A stretch of 64,000 bases of DNA, taken from Dechloromonas sp. H13. GTDB lineage: Bacteria; Pseudomonadota; Gammaproteobacteria; Burkholderiales; Rhodocyclaceae. Below the pieces are notes generated by a model. It made no database searches, had not been told where the DNA came from, and worked only from the letters and a program-made list of their open reading frames with translations. Every line of letters starts with the position of its first letter. Position 1 is the first letter of the stretch. The position numbers were made by a program, and so were the translations under genes. This document shows positions 35,461 to 44,350 of this stretch, piece by piece. Location of the stretch: NCBI RefSeq assembly GCF_009469615.1, contig NZ_SSXX01000001.1, forward strand, positions 558,001 through 622,000. The letters are read 5' to 3'.

Positions 35461-38400
35461 GCGCCGCCCCCGAGAACGAGCGCCGGCGCCAGCGCCTCGC
35501 GCTCGCCGGCAAACCAGTCGACCGAACGGCCGACCTGTGGCAACACGCCGCGCCCGGTCCCCGGCAACCATCCGCGGCGCGGGCAGTAAACATGGATCGC
35601 TGCGGTCAACGGGCTTTTTGCAGCCAAAATGATCCACGCGTTGCCGACCAGTTCCTGCAGCGCCGGCTGGCGGGCGACGATGGCCGACAGCAGTTCGGGT
35701 TCCTGTTCGACGACGACCAGCAGGCGCATCGCCTCGTGGATCTCGACCATCTGCCAGGGCAGGCCGGTGCGCAGGTCGGAATCCGCCCCCTCCATGACCC
35801 CGAACAGGCCGGCGACGTTGTGCGTGACCTTGGAACCGCAACCGAAGCGCGCGTTATCCACCGTCGAAAAATAGTATTCGAGGCTGATCCCGGCGCCGAC
35901 CGGCCCGGCCGCCAGCAGGATGCTCTCGACGATGCGGCCGTCGCCGTCGGCGCTCGGGTCGTAGGAAATCAGGAACACGCGGCGGTCGAGGAAGAGGCCG
36001 CGGCTCATCGTGCGGCGGCCGATGAAGGCAGCGGCGTTGGTCGCGTGCCCGAGTTCCGGGCGCGCCTGCGAGATGTCGTGGCCGCGCCCGATCACGTGCC
36101 GGCGCCCCTGCCACGGCGTCGCGCGCGCCGGCGCCGAGGCCAGCCGCCGGCAGCGCTCGGCGGCATGCGCGCGACAGGCTTCGGCGAGTTGGCCGTGCAG
36201 GCGGTCGAAGGCCGGCTGAAAGGCGGGCGGTAGCAGGTCGAGGTCGTACCACACGAGGCTGTCGTCGCAGGTGTTGTGCTCGGCGGCGACGAACCAGGTC
36301 GTTTCCGGGATGGACAGGCCGCGCCGGGCGAGACGCTCGCGCACCGCCGGCCGGTTGGCCAGCGCCGCGAAGACGCGGGCGTTCGGGCCGCCGTGGCGGC
36401 CCGAGCAGGCGCCGCAGTCGTAGGCCGAGAGATGCGGGTTGTTGCGGCTGCCCGAGCCGTGGCCGAGGATCAGGACGAGCGGTGCGAAATCGCCGGCGAG
36501 GCCGATCATGCGCAGGAAGTTCTCGACGCGCGCCGCCTGCTCGTCGTCGGTGAAACCTTCCTGCGGCGTACGCGGCGTCGCGCCGGCGCGCGCCGTTTCC
36601 GCCGTCGCCTGCACGCGGGTCGGCGCCGGGCCGTCGTAGGCGCGGCGCCAGCGCTCCAGCGCCAGCCCGAACCAGCCCGGCGCCAGCGCCCCGGCGACCA
36701 GCGCGGCGAGCGCCGGCGGCGCCGCGAGGGCGGTCAGCAGCGGGCCGGCGAGCGGCCCGCGGCGCGTTCCCTGGAGCAGGCGTTCGCGCCAGGCGAGGCG
36801 CCAGCGGCGGCGGCCGGCATGGCGTTCGAGCGCCGCCTCGCCGCCCGGCGCGGCGCCTTCGCGCACCGCATGCGTCGGCTGGACGACCACCGGGCACAGT
36901 GCCGTGCGCGCCGCGTCGTCGACGCCCTGCCAGTACATGGCGACGCCGAAGAAGCCGGCGGCGCCAAAGGTTTCGACCGTCGGCGCGATCTCCTCGAGAT
37001 GGCGGCGGGTGCCTTCCTCGCGGTCGTCCATGCACATGACGACCTGCGCCGTCGGCCGGGAGACCGGCTTGCACCGCGGATGGTTGGCCGCCAGCGCGGC
37101 GAGGATCTGTTCGCGGTAGTGGCGCTCGTAGGCGAGCAGCCAGACGTGGCCGCGCGCCAGCGGGTCGAGGCTGGCGGCGCAGGCGAGCAACGCTGCCGCC
37201 TCGTCCGCGGCGAGCTGCTCGACGTCGGCGGCTGCCAGGCCGATCAGCGCCGCCAGCGCCGGCAACGGCGGGGCCGCGGCCGGCGCCGTGTCGGCCGCGG
37301 CGATGCGCGCCGCCAGCGCTTCCCAGGCCGCGTCATCGGCGCGCCCGGATTCGGCGGCATGCAGCAGGCGCGCCGCCTGCTGCTGCAGCTCCTCGTCGAG
37401 CGCCCGGCTGCGCAGGGCGTCGCGCACGAGGAATTCGGCCGGGCGGGCGGCGAACCACGCCTCCAGGTCGCCAAAGGCCATCGGCGCGCCGCTCAGGCGG
37501 CGCGTCAGGTCGTCGCAGAGCAGGCGTTCGAGCAGTACGCGCACCGCCAGGTAATCGGCCATGGCGACCGGCGTGCCGTCGCCGCGTTCCGGGTTGCGTT
37601 CGCGCCACAGGACCATGCCCGACCAGCCCGGCAGTTCCAGCGCCAGGCGTTCGAGATAGCCGGGCCACAGGCTTTCGTCGGCGACCAGGCGCGGCAGTTC
37701 CTCGGCCAGCACGTCGACCGGGTCGTCGGGCAGCCAGGCGATCTCGTCGCGCACGTTGGGCAATTCGTTCAGCTCCCATGCCATGTCGAGACCGGCGCAG
37801 GCGCGCCACGCCGCGTAGAAGCCGCGTGCGCGCTGCGGATTGCGCCAGGCGGCGACGCCGAGATCGAGGTGGGCGGCGAGGTGGCGCTGCAGCACGGTAC
37901 GCACGCGCTCGAGCACGTCCTCGCCGGTCAGGTGTTCGAGCAGGCTGCGCAGCGTCCATTCGCGGCCGATCCGCGCACACAGCGCCGCCCGGCGTTGCGC
38001 CGCCTGGTCGCGCCAGTCGGCCGGCGCGGTGGTTGCGGTCGACGCCGCAAAACGGGCAAAAACCGGATCTGCCGCCTCGCCGTGCTCGCGCGCCACCCAA
38101 TCCAGGCGGGCGCGACCCGGCGCTTCGAGCGGCAGGCGCAGGCTGGCGAGCAGGACGTCGCGCCGGGTGATGCCGCGCCGCAGCTCGGCGTCGAGATCAG
38201 GCAGGCCGGCGTCATTGAGCGCCGCGTCGAGATCGGCCACGGTGATGCGCCCGGCGTCCAGCAATTCGCGGAAGCGCGCTTCCGGCAGGTAGGGCGTGGC
38301 GCCGGTCAGGCTGTGGACCGCCGCCAGCGCCGCGGGGAAAGGCAGGTGCTGGAAGCCGTGCAGGGTGTTGTGGTGGACGAAGTCGCGGATCGGCGCCTGC

Positions 38401-38477
38401 GCCGGCAGGACGTGCGCCAGGTGCCCGACCCAATGGGCGAGGCGTTCGCGCAGCGGCAGGTCGGCGTGCGCTTCCAT
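35457..38477 (-). CDS. dabA: DabA, carbonic-anhydrase-like subunit of the DAB inorganic-carbon accumulation complex (UPF0753/DUF2309)
   Basis: A 1006-residue protein, somewhat longer than the ~830-residue H. neapolitanus DabA. HNTLHGFQHLPFPAAL near residue 35 is the conserved N-terminal motif. The zinc site is visible as VVMCMDDREEGTRRHLEE (Cys and Asp) and LILGHGSGSRNNP with AYDCGACSGRHGG (His and Cys). Together with DabB it hydrates CO2 vectorially to bicarbonate in the cytoplasm, driven by a cation gradient. Start ATG 38477 is one base after the upstream NuoM-like stop. Two dispersed-motif copies lie within the gene. No RuBisCO or carboxysome genes occur in the window, so bicarbonate may feed anaplerotic carboxylations. 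Confidence 0.93.
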   Translation of the reverse strand: MEAHADLPLRERLAHWVGHLAHVLPAQAPIRDFVHHNTLHGFQHLPFPAALAAVHSLTGATPYLPEARFRELLDAGRITVADLDAALNDAGLPDLDAELRRGITRRDVLLASLRLPLEAPGRARLDWVAREHGEAADPVFARFAASTATTAPADWRDQAAQRRAALCARIGREWTLRSLLEHLTGEDVLERVRTVLQRHLAAHLDLGVAAWRNPQRARGFYAAWRACAGLDMAWELNELPNVRDEIAWLPDDPVDVLAEELPRLVADESLWPGYLERLALELPGWSGMVLWRERNPERGDGTPVAMADYLAVRVLLERLLCDDLTRRLSGAPMAFGDLEAWFAARPAEFLVRDALRSRALDEELQQQAARLLHAAESGRADDAAWEALAARIAAADTAPAAAPPLPALAALIGLAAADVEQLAADEAAALLACAASLDPLARGHVWLLAYERHYREQILAALAANHPRCKPVSRPTAQVVMCMDDREEGTRRHLEEIAPTVETFGAAGFFGVAMYWQGVDDAARTALCPVVVQPTHAVREGAAPGGEAALERHAGRRRWRLAWRERLLQGTRRGPLAGPLLTALAAPPALAALVAGALAPGWFGLALERWRRAYDGPAPTRVQATAETARAGATPRTPQEGFTDDEQAARVENFLRMIGLAGDFAPLVLILGHGSGSRNNPHLSAYDCGACSGRHGGPNARVFAALANRPAVRERLARRGLSIPETTWFVAAEHNTCDDSLVWYDLDLLPPAFQPAFDRLHGQLAEACRAHAAERCRRLASAPARATPWQGRRHVIGRGHDISQARPELGHATNAAAFIGRRTMSRGLFLDRRVFLISYDPSADGDGRIVESILLAAGPVGAGISLEYYFSTVDNARFGCGSKVTHNVAGLFGVMEGADSDLRTGLPWQMVEIHEAMRLLVVVEQEPELLSAIVARQPALQELVGNAWIILAAKSPLTAAIHVYCPRRGWLPGTGRGVLPQVGRSVDWFAGEREALAPALVLGGGA
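35600..35634 (+). repeat. TGCGGTCGAC dispersed motif, variant copy in dabA
   Basis: Core variant TGCGGTCAAC at 35601-35610, then GGGCTTTTTGCAGCCAAAAT. One core mismatch; antisense to dabA, read as S-P-L-T-A-A-I. Confidence 0.5.
38033..38068 (+). repeat. TGCGGTCGAC dispersed motif, second copy in dabA
   Basis: Core 38034-38043 followed by CGCAAAACGGGCAAAAACCG: two A tracts about ten bases apart. Antisense to dabA, read as A-A-S-T-A-T-T. Confidence 0.7.
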
Positions 38478-38478
38478 C

Positions 38479-39927
38479 TCAGCCGGCGAACAGGCGGCCG
38501 ACGCGGTCCACGCTGCCGGCGACCAGGTCGAGGAGCGGCGCCGGCCAGACGCCGAGGGCGACAATGGCGATGCCGAGCAGGGCGGCGGCCGCCGTCTCGG
38601 TGCGCGTCATGTCGGCGATGTCCTGCGCCGGCAGGCCCTGCATGCACAGGCGGCCGATCACGCGCAGCCCGTAGGCGGCGCCGACCAGCATCGCCACGCC
38701 GAGCAGCACGACCCAGCCGCCCCAGCGCCCGAAGCCGCCGACCAGCGCGTGCAGTTCGGCGACGAAGCCGGCGCTGCCCGGCAGGCCGATGGCCGCCAGC
38801 AAGGCGAAGGCAGTGAAGAAGGCGAAGCGCGGCGCACGCCCGAGCAGGCAACCGTAGTCGGCGAGGTCGCGGCTGTGCGTACGCTGGTAGAGCAGGCCGA
38901 CGACGAGGAACAGCGTCGCCGCCGTCAGCCCGTGCGCCACCATCTGCATCACGGCGCCGGTCAGGCCGGTGACGTTGAGCGTGGCGATGCCGAGCAGCAC
39001 GACGCCCATGTGCGAGATCGACGAGTAGGCGACCATCGCCTTCAAATCCTGCTGGCGCCAGGCAAGCACGCCGCCGTAGAGCAGGCTGGCGAAGGCGAGC
39101 ACCGCCAGCCAGTCCTGCGTCGCCAGCAGCGCGGCGGGCAGCGTCTCGGTGGCGCGGATCAGCCCGTAGGCGCCCATCTTGAGCAGTACGCCGGAAAGCA
39201 GGATCGACACCGGGCTCGGCGCCTCGACGTGGGCCAGCGGCAGCCAGCCGTGCAGCGGAAAGACCGGCATCTTGACGCCGAAGCCGATGAACAGGCCGGC
39301 GAAGATCAGCAGCTGCGTGTTGAGCGGCAGGTCGCGCCCGCCCTCGGCCATGTCGCCCATCGCGAAGCTGTGGCCGGGCGCCGCATCGTAGAGGAAGAGC
39401 AGCGAGACCAGCATGAACACCGAGCCGCCCAGCGTGTACAGGAAGAAGTTGAGCGCCGCGCGCTGGCGGTTGGGCCCGCCGAGGCGGTCGATCAGGAAGA
39501 ACAGCGGGATCAGCGTCGCTTCCCAGAAGACGTAGAACAGCGACCAGTCGCGCGCGGTGAACACGCCGAACATCGCCGATTCGAGCAGCAGCACTAGCGT
39601 GAAGTAGAGGCGCGCGCCCTGTTCCATGCGCCGCGAGACGAGCACAGCAATCAGCGTCAGCAGCGCCGTCAGCAGCACCATGGCCAGCGCGATGCCGTCG
39701 ATGCCGAGCGCGAAATAGGAGCCGAGCCGGACATTCCACGGCCGGCTTTCATGGAACTGGATCGCCGGCCCGGCCGGATCGAAACCGGCGGCCAGCCACA
39801 GCGCGTGGCCGAGCGCGGCGAGCGCGAACAGCATCGCCAGCCGCCACAGCCAGACCGCCCGGCGCACCGGCAACACCGCTACCGCAACCGCCCCCAGCAC
39901 CGGCATGAAAACCAGCACCTTCAGCAC
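38479..39927 (-). CDS. complex I NuoM-like antiporter subunit (first gene of DAB operon)
   Basis: A 482-residue protein with about 14 hydrophobic segments and the strongest similarity to genuine NuoM among the four paralogues. SLFYVFWEATLIPLFFLI contains the essential Glu; PVFPLHGWLPLAHVEAPSPV and GVLLKMGAYGLIR contain the discontinuous helix and Lys; YSSISHMGVVLLGI is also typical. It is first in the operon, one base ahead of dabA, so it is likely a structural part of the same complex. Confidence 0.85.
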   Translation of the reverse strand: MLKVLVFMPVLGAVAVAVLPVRRAVWLWRLAMLFALAALGHALWLAAGFDPAGPAIQFHESRPWNVRLGSYFALGIDGIALAMVLLTALLTLIAVLVSRRMEQGARLYFTLVLLLESAMFGVFTARDWSLFYVFWEATLIPLFFLIDRLGGPNRQRAALNFFLYTLGGSVFMLVSLLFLYDAAPGHSFAMGDMAEGGRDLPLNTQLLIFAGLFIGFGVKMPVFPLHGWLPLAHVEAPSPVSILLSGVLLKMGAYGLIRATETLPAALLATQDWLAVLAFASLLYGGVLAWRQQDLKAMVAYSSISHMGVVLLGIATLNVTGLTGAVMQMVAHGLTAATLFLVVGLLYQRTHSRDLADYGCLLGRAPRFAFFTAFALLAAIGLPGSAGFVAELHALVGGFGRWGGWVVLLGVAMLVGAAYGLRVIGRLCMQGLPAQDIADMTRTETAAAALLGIAIVALGVWPAPLLDLVAGSVDRVGRLFAG

Positions 39928-39977
39928 GCCTCGCCCCCGCCCGCGGTCTTTCCGACCCCCTTTATTTTCATTCCGCG

Positions 39978-40008
39978 ATTATGCCAGCGCCTGACGGTTT
40001 GCTGACAA
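39978..40008 (-). promoter_or_regulatory. candidate promoter of the DAB operon
   Basis: On the minus strand TTGTCA (plus 40003-40008) and CATAAT (plus 39978-39983) are 19 bases apart. TGG before CATAAT makes an extended -10. It ends 50 bases before the start at 39927 and lies just after the LysR stop. The long spacer lowers confidence. Confidence 0.4.
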
Positions 40009-40019
40009 GTCGGCATGGC

Positions 40020-40982
40020 TCACAGGCGGTAGCCGTAGCGCTCGGCCAGTGCCGCCTCGCGCCCGGCGATCCCGGCCTCGACGGCGCGCACCTCGTCCAT
40101 GTAAGCCAGCGCGGCGGGGGTCAGCGAACGATCCTTCAGGCGGATGAAGCCGTAATTGGCCTGGAAAGCGACCTTGCTGGTCGGCACGACAGTCACGTTG
40201 CCGGCGGCCAGGTCGTGTTCCATGAGCGCCAGCGAGGCGAACGCCAGGGTATCGCTGCCGGCCAGCAGATCGGCGATCTGCATCGGCACGTCGATCGTGA
40301 TCGCCGGAATGAAGTCGCCGCTGAGCGCATCGATCCTGCCGGCGCGGCCGACCGTGCGCGGCAGGCCCGCCGCGATGCGCGCGGGAAGCCGGGACGCCAT
40401 CCACGGGAATTCGAGCAGCGCAGGCAGTGCCACGCGGCCGGCGGCGAGAATGGGATGCCCGGGGCGACAGAAGATGCGGCCGCGATGCTGACCGACCAAC
40501 TCGGTCGCAAACTGGTCGTCTTCCTCCACGCCGCTCAGTTCGGCCAGACCGAGGTCCACGTCGCGTGCCGACACTCGGCGGGCCACTTCACGCCAACCGG
40601 CGACGTGCACCGCCACGGTGATTTTCGGGCGCCGGGCCAGCAGGCGCGCCATGGCGGGGTAGCCCGAAACCACGCTGGGATAAGGCCCCAGCGCCACCCG
40701 CAACGAGCCGATCTCAAGGCCGGCGAGCAGCGTGATCTCGCGCAACAGGTCCTCTTCGGCATTGAGCAGTGCCCGACTGCGCTGGACGACCAGTTCACCG
40801 AACGCCGTCAGCACCACGGCACCCCGCTTGCGGTCCAGCAGCATGACGCCCAGTTCCGCCTCCAGCGCCTGGATGCTCTTGGTGAGCGCGGGTTGCGAGA
40901 TGTTCAGCGCCGCCGCCGCACGCCCGAAATGCGCGTACTCGACGAGCGACAGCAGGTGACGAAGGCGGCGCTGGGTAATCAT
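40020..40982 (-). CDS. LysR-type transcriptional regulator
   Basis: A 320-residue LysR protein. The N-terminal winged helix-turn-helix is clear: RRLRHLLSLVEYAHFGRAAA and NISQPALTKSIQALEAELGV (residues ~5-45). The effector-binding domain follows (GSLRVALGPYPSVVSGYPAM, ending YGYRL). ATG 40982 was chosen because it opens the DNA-binding domain. It is upstream of and parallel to the DAB operon and divergent from the alkylsulfatase gene. In Pseudomonas a LysR protein (SdsB) activates the neighbouring sdsA, so that is the most likely target; control of the DAB operon is an alternative. Confidence 0.88.
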   Translation of the reverse strand: MITQRRLRHLLSLVEYAHFGRAAAALNISQPALTKSIQALEAELGVMLLDRKRGAVVLTAFGELVVQRSRALLNAEEDLLREITLLAGLEIGSLRVALGPYPSVVSGYPAMARLLARRPKITVAVHVAGWREVARRVSARDVDLGLAELSGVEEDDQFATELVGQHRGRIFCRPGHPILAAGRVALPALLEFPWMASRLPARIAAGLPRTVGRAGRIDALSGDFIPAITIDVPMQIADLLAGSDTLAFASLALMEHDLAAGNVTVVPTSKVAFQANYGFIRLKDRSLTPAALAYMDEVRAVEAGIAGREAALAERYGYRL

Positions 40983-41163
40983 GATAAGCAAAAGGTTATC
41001 ACACTTAACAAAAAAGCCATTTGCCGGAATTGCCAAGATATGCCAATAATCGTCCGCCGATCCATTTCGGATAGCCGCCGGGCGGATTTTCCGCAGCGCC
41101 GCCCCCACAGGCACCAGGCATCGTCGCCGGCACAACGCCCTGAATAATAAAGAGGAGACTCGC

Positions 41164-43263
41164 ATGAAACTTTCCGCAAAACTGACCCTGGCGCTGAGCA
41201 TCGCCTTAGCCGGTGGCGCCATGACCACTGTCCATGCGGCGGGTGGTGGCGGCGCCATCGTCAACAACCCCGGCGCGGCTGAAGGCAAGCACTTCGACCC
41301 GAAAGGCACCCTGCCCTCCAAGTTCACTATGGAACTGCGCAAGGGCGTCTCCGCCACCCTGCCCTTCGAGGACAAGCGCGACTTCGACGAAGCCAAGAAG
41401 GGCTTCATCGCCGAGCCGCCCTACAAGCAGATCATGGCCGATGCCGGCCACGTCGCCTGGGACATGGGCAGCTACCAGTGGCTGCTTCAGGGCAAGGATT
41501 TCCAGAGCATCCACCCGTCGCTGCAGCGCCAGGCCGTGCTCAACATGGCCTACGGCCTGTATGAGGTAGTGCCGGGCAAAATTTATCAGGTGCGTGGCTA
41601 CGACCTTGCCAACATCAGCTTCATCAAAGGCGATACCGGCTGGATCATCTACGACCCTCTCACGGCTGCCGAGACGTCGCGAGCGGCGCTCGCGTTCATC
41701 AACGAGAAGCTCGGCAAGCGGCCGGTGGTCGCGGTCGTGTACTCGCACTCGCACGGAGACCACTTCGGGGGCGTGCGTGGGGTGGTGGACGAGGCAGACG
41801 TGAGGAGTGGCAAGGTTATGCTCATCGCCGCCGACGGCTTCATGGAGGCGGCAATCTCCGAGAACGTGTTCGCCGGCAACGCCATGAACCGCAGGATGCA
41901 GTGGCAGTACGCGGTGCTCCTGCCGCGCGACCCGCACGGCCATGTCGACCAGGCCATCGGCAAGAACGTAGCGGCCGGAAGCGCCGGTCTGATTGCACCA
42001 AACCGCCTCATCTCGAAGGACTTCGAGGAAATCACCGTCGACGGCGTGAAGATGGTGTTCCAGAACGCACCCGACACCGAGGCGCCGGTGCAGTTGAACA
42101 CCTACTTCCCGCAGTTCAAGGCTTTCTGGGCCGCCGAGGTTGTCACCGGCACGATCCACAATATCTACACGACCCGGGGCGCCGCGGTACGCAACGCGCA
42201 CAACTGGTCGAAGGTAATCAACGAGGCGCTGTACAAGTTCGGCCAGGAGTCGGAAGTGATGTTCGCCTCGCACAGCTGGCCGCGCTGGGGCAACGACCGC
42301 ATCCAGGAAGTGCTGCGCGCGCAGCGCGACGCTTACGCCAACCTCAACAACCAGACCCTGCACTACGTGAACAAGGGCGTGACGATCAACGAGATTCACA
42401 ACGTGTACGAAGTGCCCCGGAGTCTGCAGCAGAGCTGGGCGGCGCGCAGCTACCATGGCGACGTGCAGAACAACGTGCGGGGCGTCGTGAACCGCTTCAT
42501 CGGCCACTTCGACGGCAATCCGACCAACCTGATCCCGCTCTCGCCCAAGGACTCGGCACCGCTCTACGTCGAGATGATGGGTGGCTCGGCAAGGATCATC
42601 GCCAAGGGTAAGGCGCTGATCGCTCAGGGCAAGTACCTGCACGCCACCGAAATCCTCAACAAGCTGGTCTTCGCCGAACCGCGCAACCAGGAAGCCCGCC
42701 GCCTGCTGGCCGACGCCTTCGAGCAGTTGGGCTACCAGGCGGAGAGCACCAGCGTGCGCAACACCTTCCTGCAAGGCGCCTTCGAGCTGCGCAACGGCCT
42801 GCCCGGCGGCGTGCCGGTTCGATCCAGCGTCCCGGACGTGATCCGGGCGATGTCGACCGAGCAATGGCTCGATTTCCTCGGCATCAGCATGGACCCGAAG
42901 AAGGCCGAGGGCATGCGCTTCACGATCAACCTGGTGACACCTGACAACGGCGAGAAATACCTGATCGAACTGAGCAACGCCACGTTGACCAACATCAAGG
43001 GCCAACAGGCGAAGAACCCCGACCTCACGATCACCCTCGACCGCGCCGAGCTCAACCGGATCATGATGGGCGTCGTCAGCTTCGACGACCTGATCAAGGC
43101 CGGCAAAGCCAGATTCGACGGCGATCGCAAACCCTTCGATCAGCTCCGCAGCCTGATGACCTCCTTCACCCCGAACTTCGAGATCCTGCCGGGCACCGCC
43201 CCAAAGTCACCGGCCGCGGGCTTGGCACCGTTTGCATTGCCCGATCAGCTGGATGTTGACTGA
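41164..43263 (+). CDS. sdsA: SdsA-type primary alkylsulfatase (metallo-beta-lactamase fold)
   Basis: A 699-residue periplasmic hydrolase. The signal peptide MKLSAKLTLALSIALAGG ends near VHAA. The zinc-binding motif is in VVYSHSHGDHFGGVRGV near residues 192-208; the catalytic domain is followed by an alkylsulfatase dimerisation domain (RRLLADAFEQLGYQ) and a C-terminal SCP-2-like domain (NLVTPDNGEKYLIELSNATL). Such enzymes release sulfate and alcohol from alkyl sulfates such as SDS. An AGAGGAG ribosome-binding site precedes the ATG. Two outer-membrane proteins follow, suggesting an uptake-plus-hydrolysis module. Confidence 0.88.
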   Translation: MKLSAKLTLALSIALAGGAMTTVHAAGGGGAIVNNPGAAEGKHFDPKGTLPSKFTMELRKGVSATLPFEDKRDFDEAKKGFIAEPPYKQIMADAGHVAWDMGSYQWLLQGKDFQSIHPSLQRQAVLNMAYGLYEVVPGKIYQVRGYDLANISFIKGDTGWIIYDPLTAAETSRAALAFINEKLGKRPVVAVVYSHSHGDHFGGVRGVVDEADVRSGKVMLIAADGFMEAAISENVFAGNAMNRRMQWQYAVLLPRDPHGHVDQAIGKNVAAGSAGLIAPNRLISKDFEEITVDGVKMVFQNAPDTEAPVQLNTYFPQFKAFWAAEVVTGTIHNIYTTRGAAVRNAHNWSKVINEALYKFGQESEVMFASHSWPRWGNDRIQEVLRAQRDAYANLNNQTLHYVNKGVTINEIHNVYEVPRSLQQSWAARSYHGDVQNNVRGVVNRFIGHFDGNPTNLIPLSPKDSAPLYVEMMGGSARIIAKGKALIAQGKYLHATEILNKLVFAEPRNQEARRLLADAFEQLGYQAESTSVRNTFLQGAFELRNGLPGGVPVRSSVPDVIRAMSTEQWLDFLGISMDPKKAEGMRFTINLVTPDNGEKYLIELSNATLTNIKGQQAKNPDLTITLDRAELNRIMMGVVSFDDLIKAGKARFDGDRKPFDQLRSLMTSFTPNFEILPGTAPKSPAAGLAPFALPDQLDVD

Positions 43264-43355
43264 GGGGGCAGCGGGCATCGGGACGGCATTGACGAGGCTG
43301 GGGGGGCCGCGATGCCAATATGTCAAATTTTTAAACAACACATCGGAGAACCCCG

Positions 43356-44267
43356 ATGAGCAAAAAAAAGTGCCGCGTTTCGACCCTGTCGGCGTTGGGT
43401 GCGCTGCTGGCCGTCGCGAGCGCCGCGAACGGTGCCGAAAACAGCGCTTGGCAATCATTCGCCTCGGTCACCCCGATTTACCAGGGCAACGGCAATCTCG
43501 ATAACGGCGGCCACTTCAGCATGTCCGGCGCCATCGTGCGCGGCGGCACGTCCTATGACGTCGGTGGCGGAAGCCGCGCGGGCGTTACGCTCAACTACGA
43601 CTACTACGATTTTTCGTTCTCCAACGCCGCTGCCTTCGGCGCGACCGCGCCGTGGGGCACGGTGCAGCGCTATGGCCTGACAGTCCCGCTGTCGTTCGCC
43701 GTTGGCGACGGCTGGAGCGTCGGTTTCGCCCCCTCGGCGGACTGGTTCAAGGAAAACGGCGCAAACACCGGCGACTCGCTGGTCTGGGGCGCCACGCTTT
43801 CCGGCACCAAGCGTTTTGAGGATGGCAATCGCCTCGGCTTGGGTGCTGGCGTCTTCTCGCAGATCGAAAAGACCAGGGTATTCCCCTTTGTGATCGTCGA
43901 CTGGCGTCTCAACGACCGTTGGCGCCTGGTCAATCCCCTGCCCAGCGGCCCGACCGGCCCGGCGGGCCTCGAACTCGACTACCGTTTCGACGGCGGTTGG
44001 ACGGCGGGTGTCGGCGCCTCCTACCGCGTCTTGCGTTTCCGCCTGAGCGACACCGGCCCAGTAAGCAACGGCGTCGGCCAAGAGAGCGGCGTACCGGTTT
44101 TCCTGCGCGTGACGCGCAATTTCACCGAGCAGATGGCGCTGCACTTCTACGGCGGAGTCGTGGCCGGCGGCAAGCTGCGTGTTGAAAACTCATCCGGCGA
44201 CAAGTTGCGTACCGAAGACTTCGACCCGGCACCGCTCTTCGGCCTGACCTTCGTCGGTCGCTTCTGA
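43356..44267 (+). CDS. predicted outer-membrane beta-barrel protein
   Basis: A 303-residue protein with a signal peptide (MSKKKCRVSTLSALGALLA to about ANGAE). Alternating amphipathic strands follow (GVTLNYDYYDFSFSN, FPFVIVDWRLNDRWRLV), with a terminal aromatic residue in LFGLTFVGRF, as expected of an outer-membrane barrel. I cannot assign a named family with certainty. It lies 92 bases after the alkylsulfatase and 83 before the FadL-type gene, and may help admit or sense amphipathic substrates. Confidence 0.7.
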   Translation: MSKKKCRVSTLSALGALLAVASAANGAENSAWQSFASVTPIYQGNGNLDNGGHFSMSGAIVRGGTSYDVGGGSRAGVTLNYDYYDFSFSNAAAFGATAPWGTVQRYGLTVPLSFAVGDGWSVGFAPSADWFKENGANTGDSLVWGATLSGTKRFEDGNRLGLGAGVFSQIEKTRVFPFVIVDWRLNDRWRLVNPLPSGPTGPAGLELDYRFDGGWTAGVGASYRVLRFRLSDTGPVSNGVGQESGVPVFLRVTRNFTEQMALHFYGGVVAGGKLRVENSSGDKLRTEDFDPAPLFGLTFVGRF

Positions 44268-44350
44268 TCATTCATTCAAACGCGTAGTCTGTTTGTCATT
44301 CAGCCACTGTCGCCGCTTGGACGCGACGGCGCTAAATCAACGGGGTTCTA

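Noticed and set aside
30978-39927. Respiratory NADH dehydrogenase (nuo) operon
   Set aside because: Only antiporter-like subunits are present, without nuoA-K partners or any NADH-binding subunit, and DabA is in the middle.
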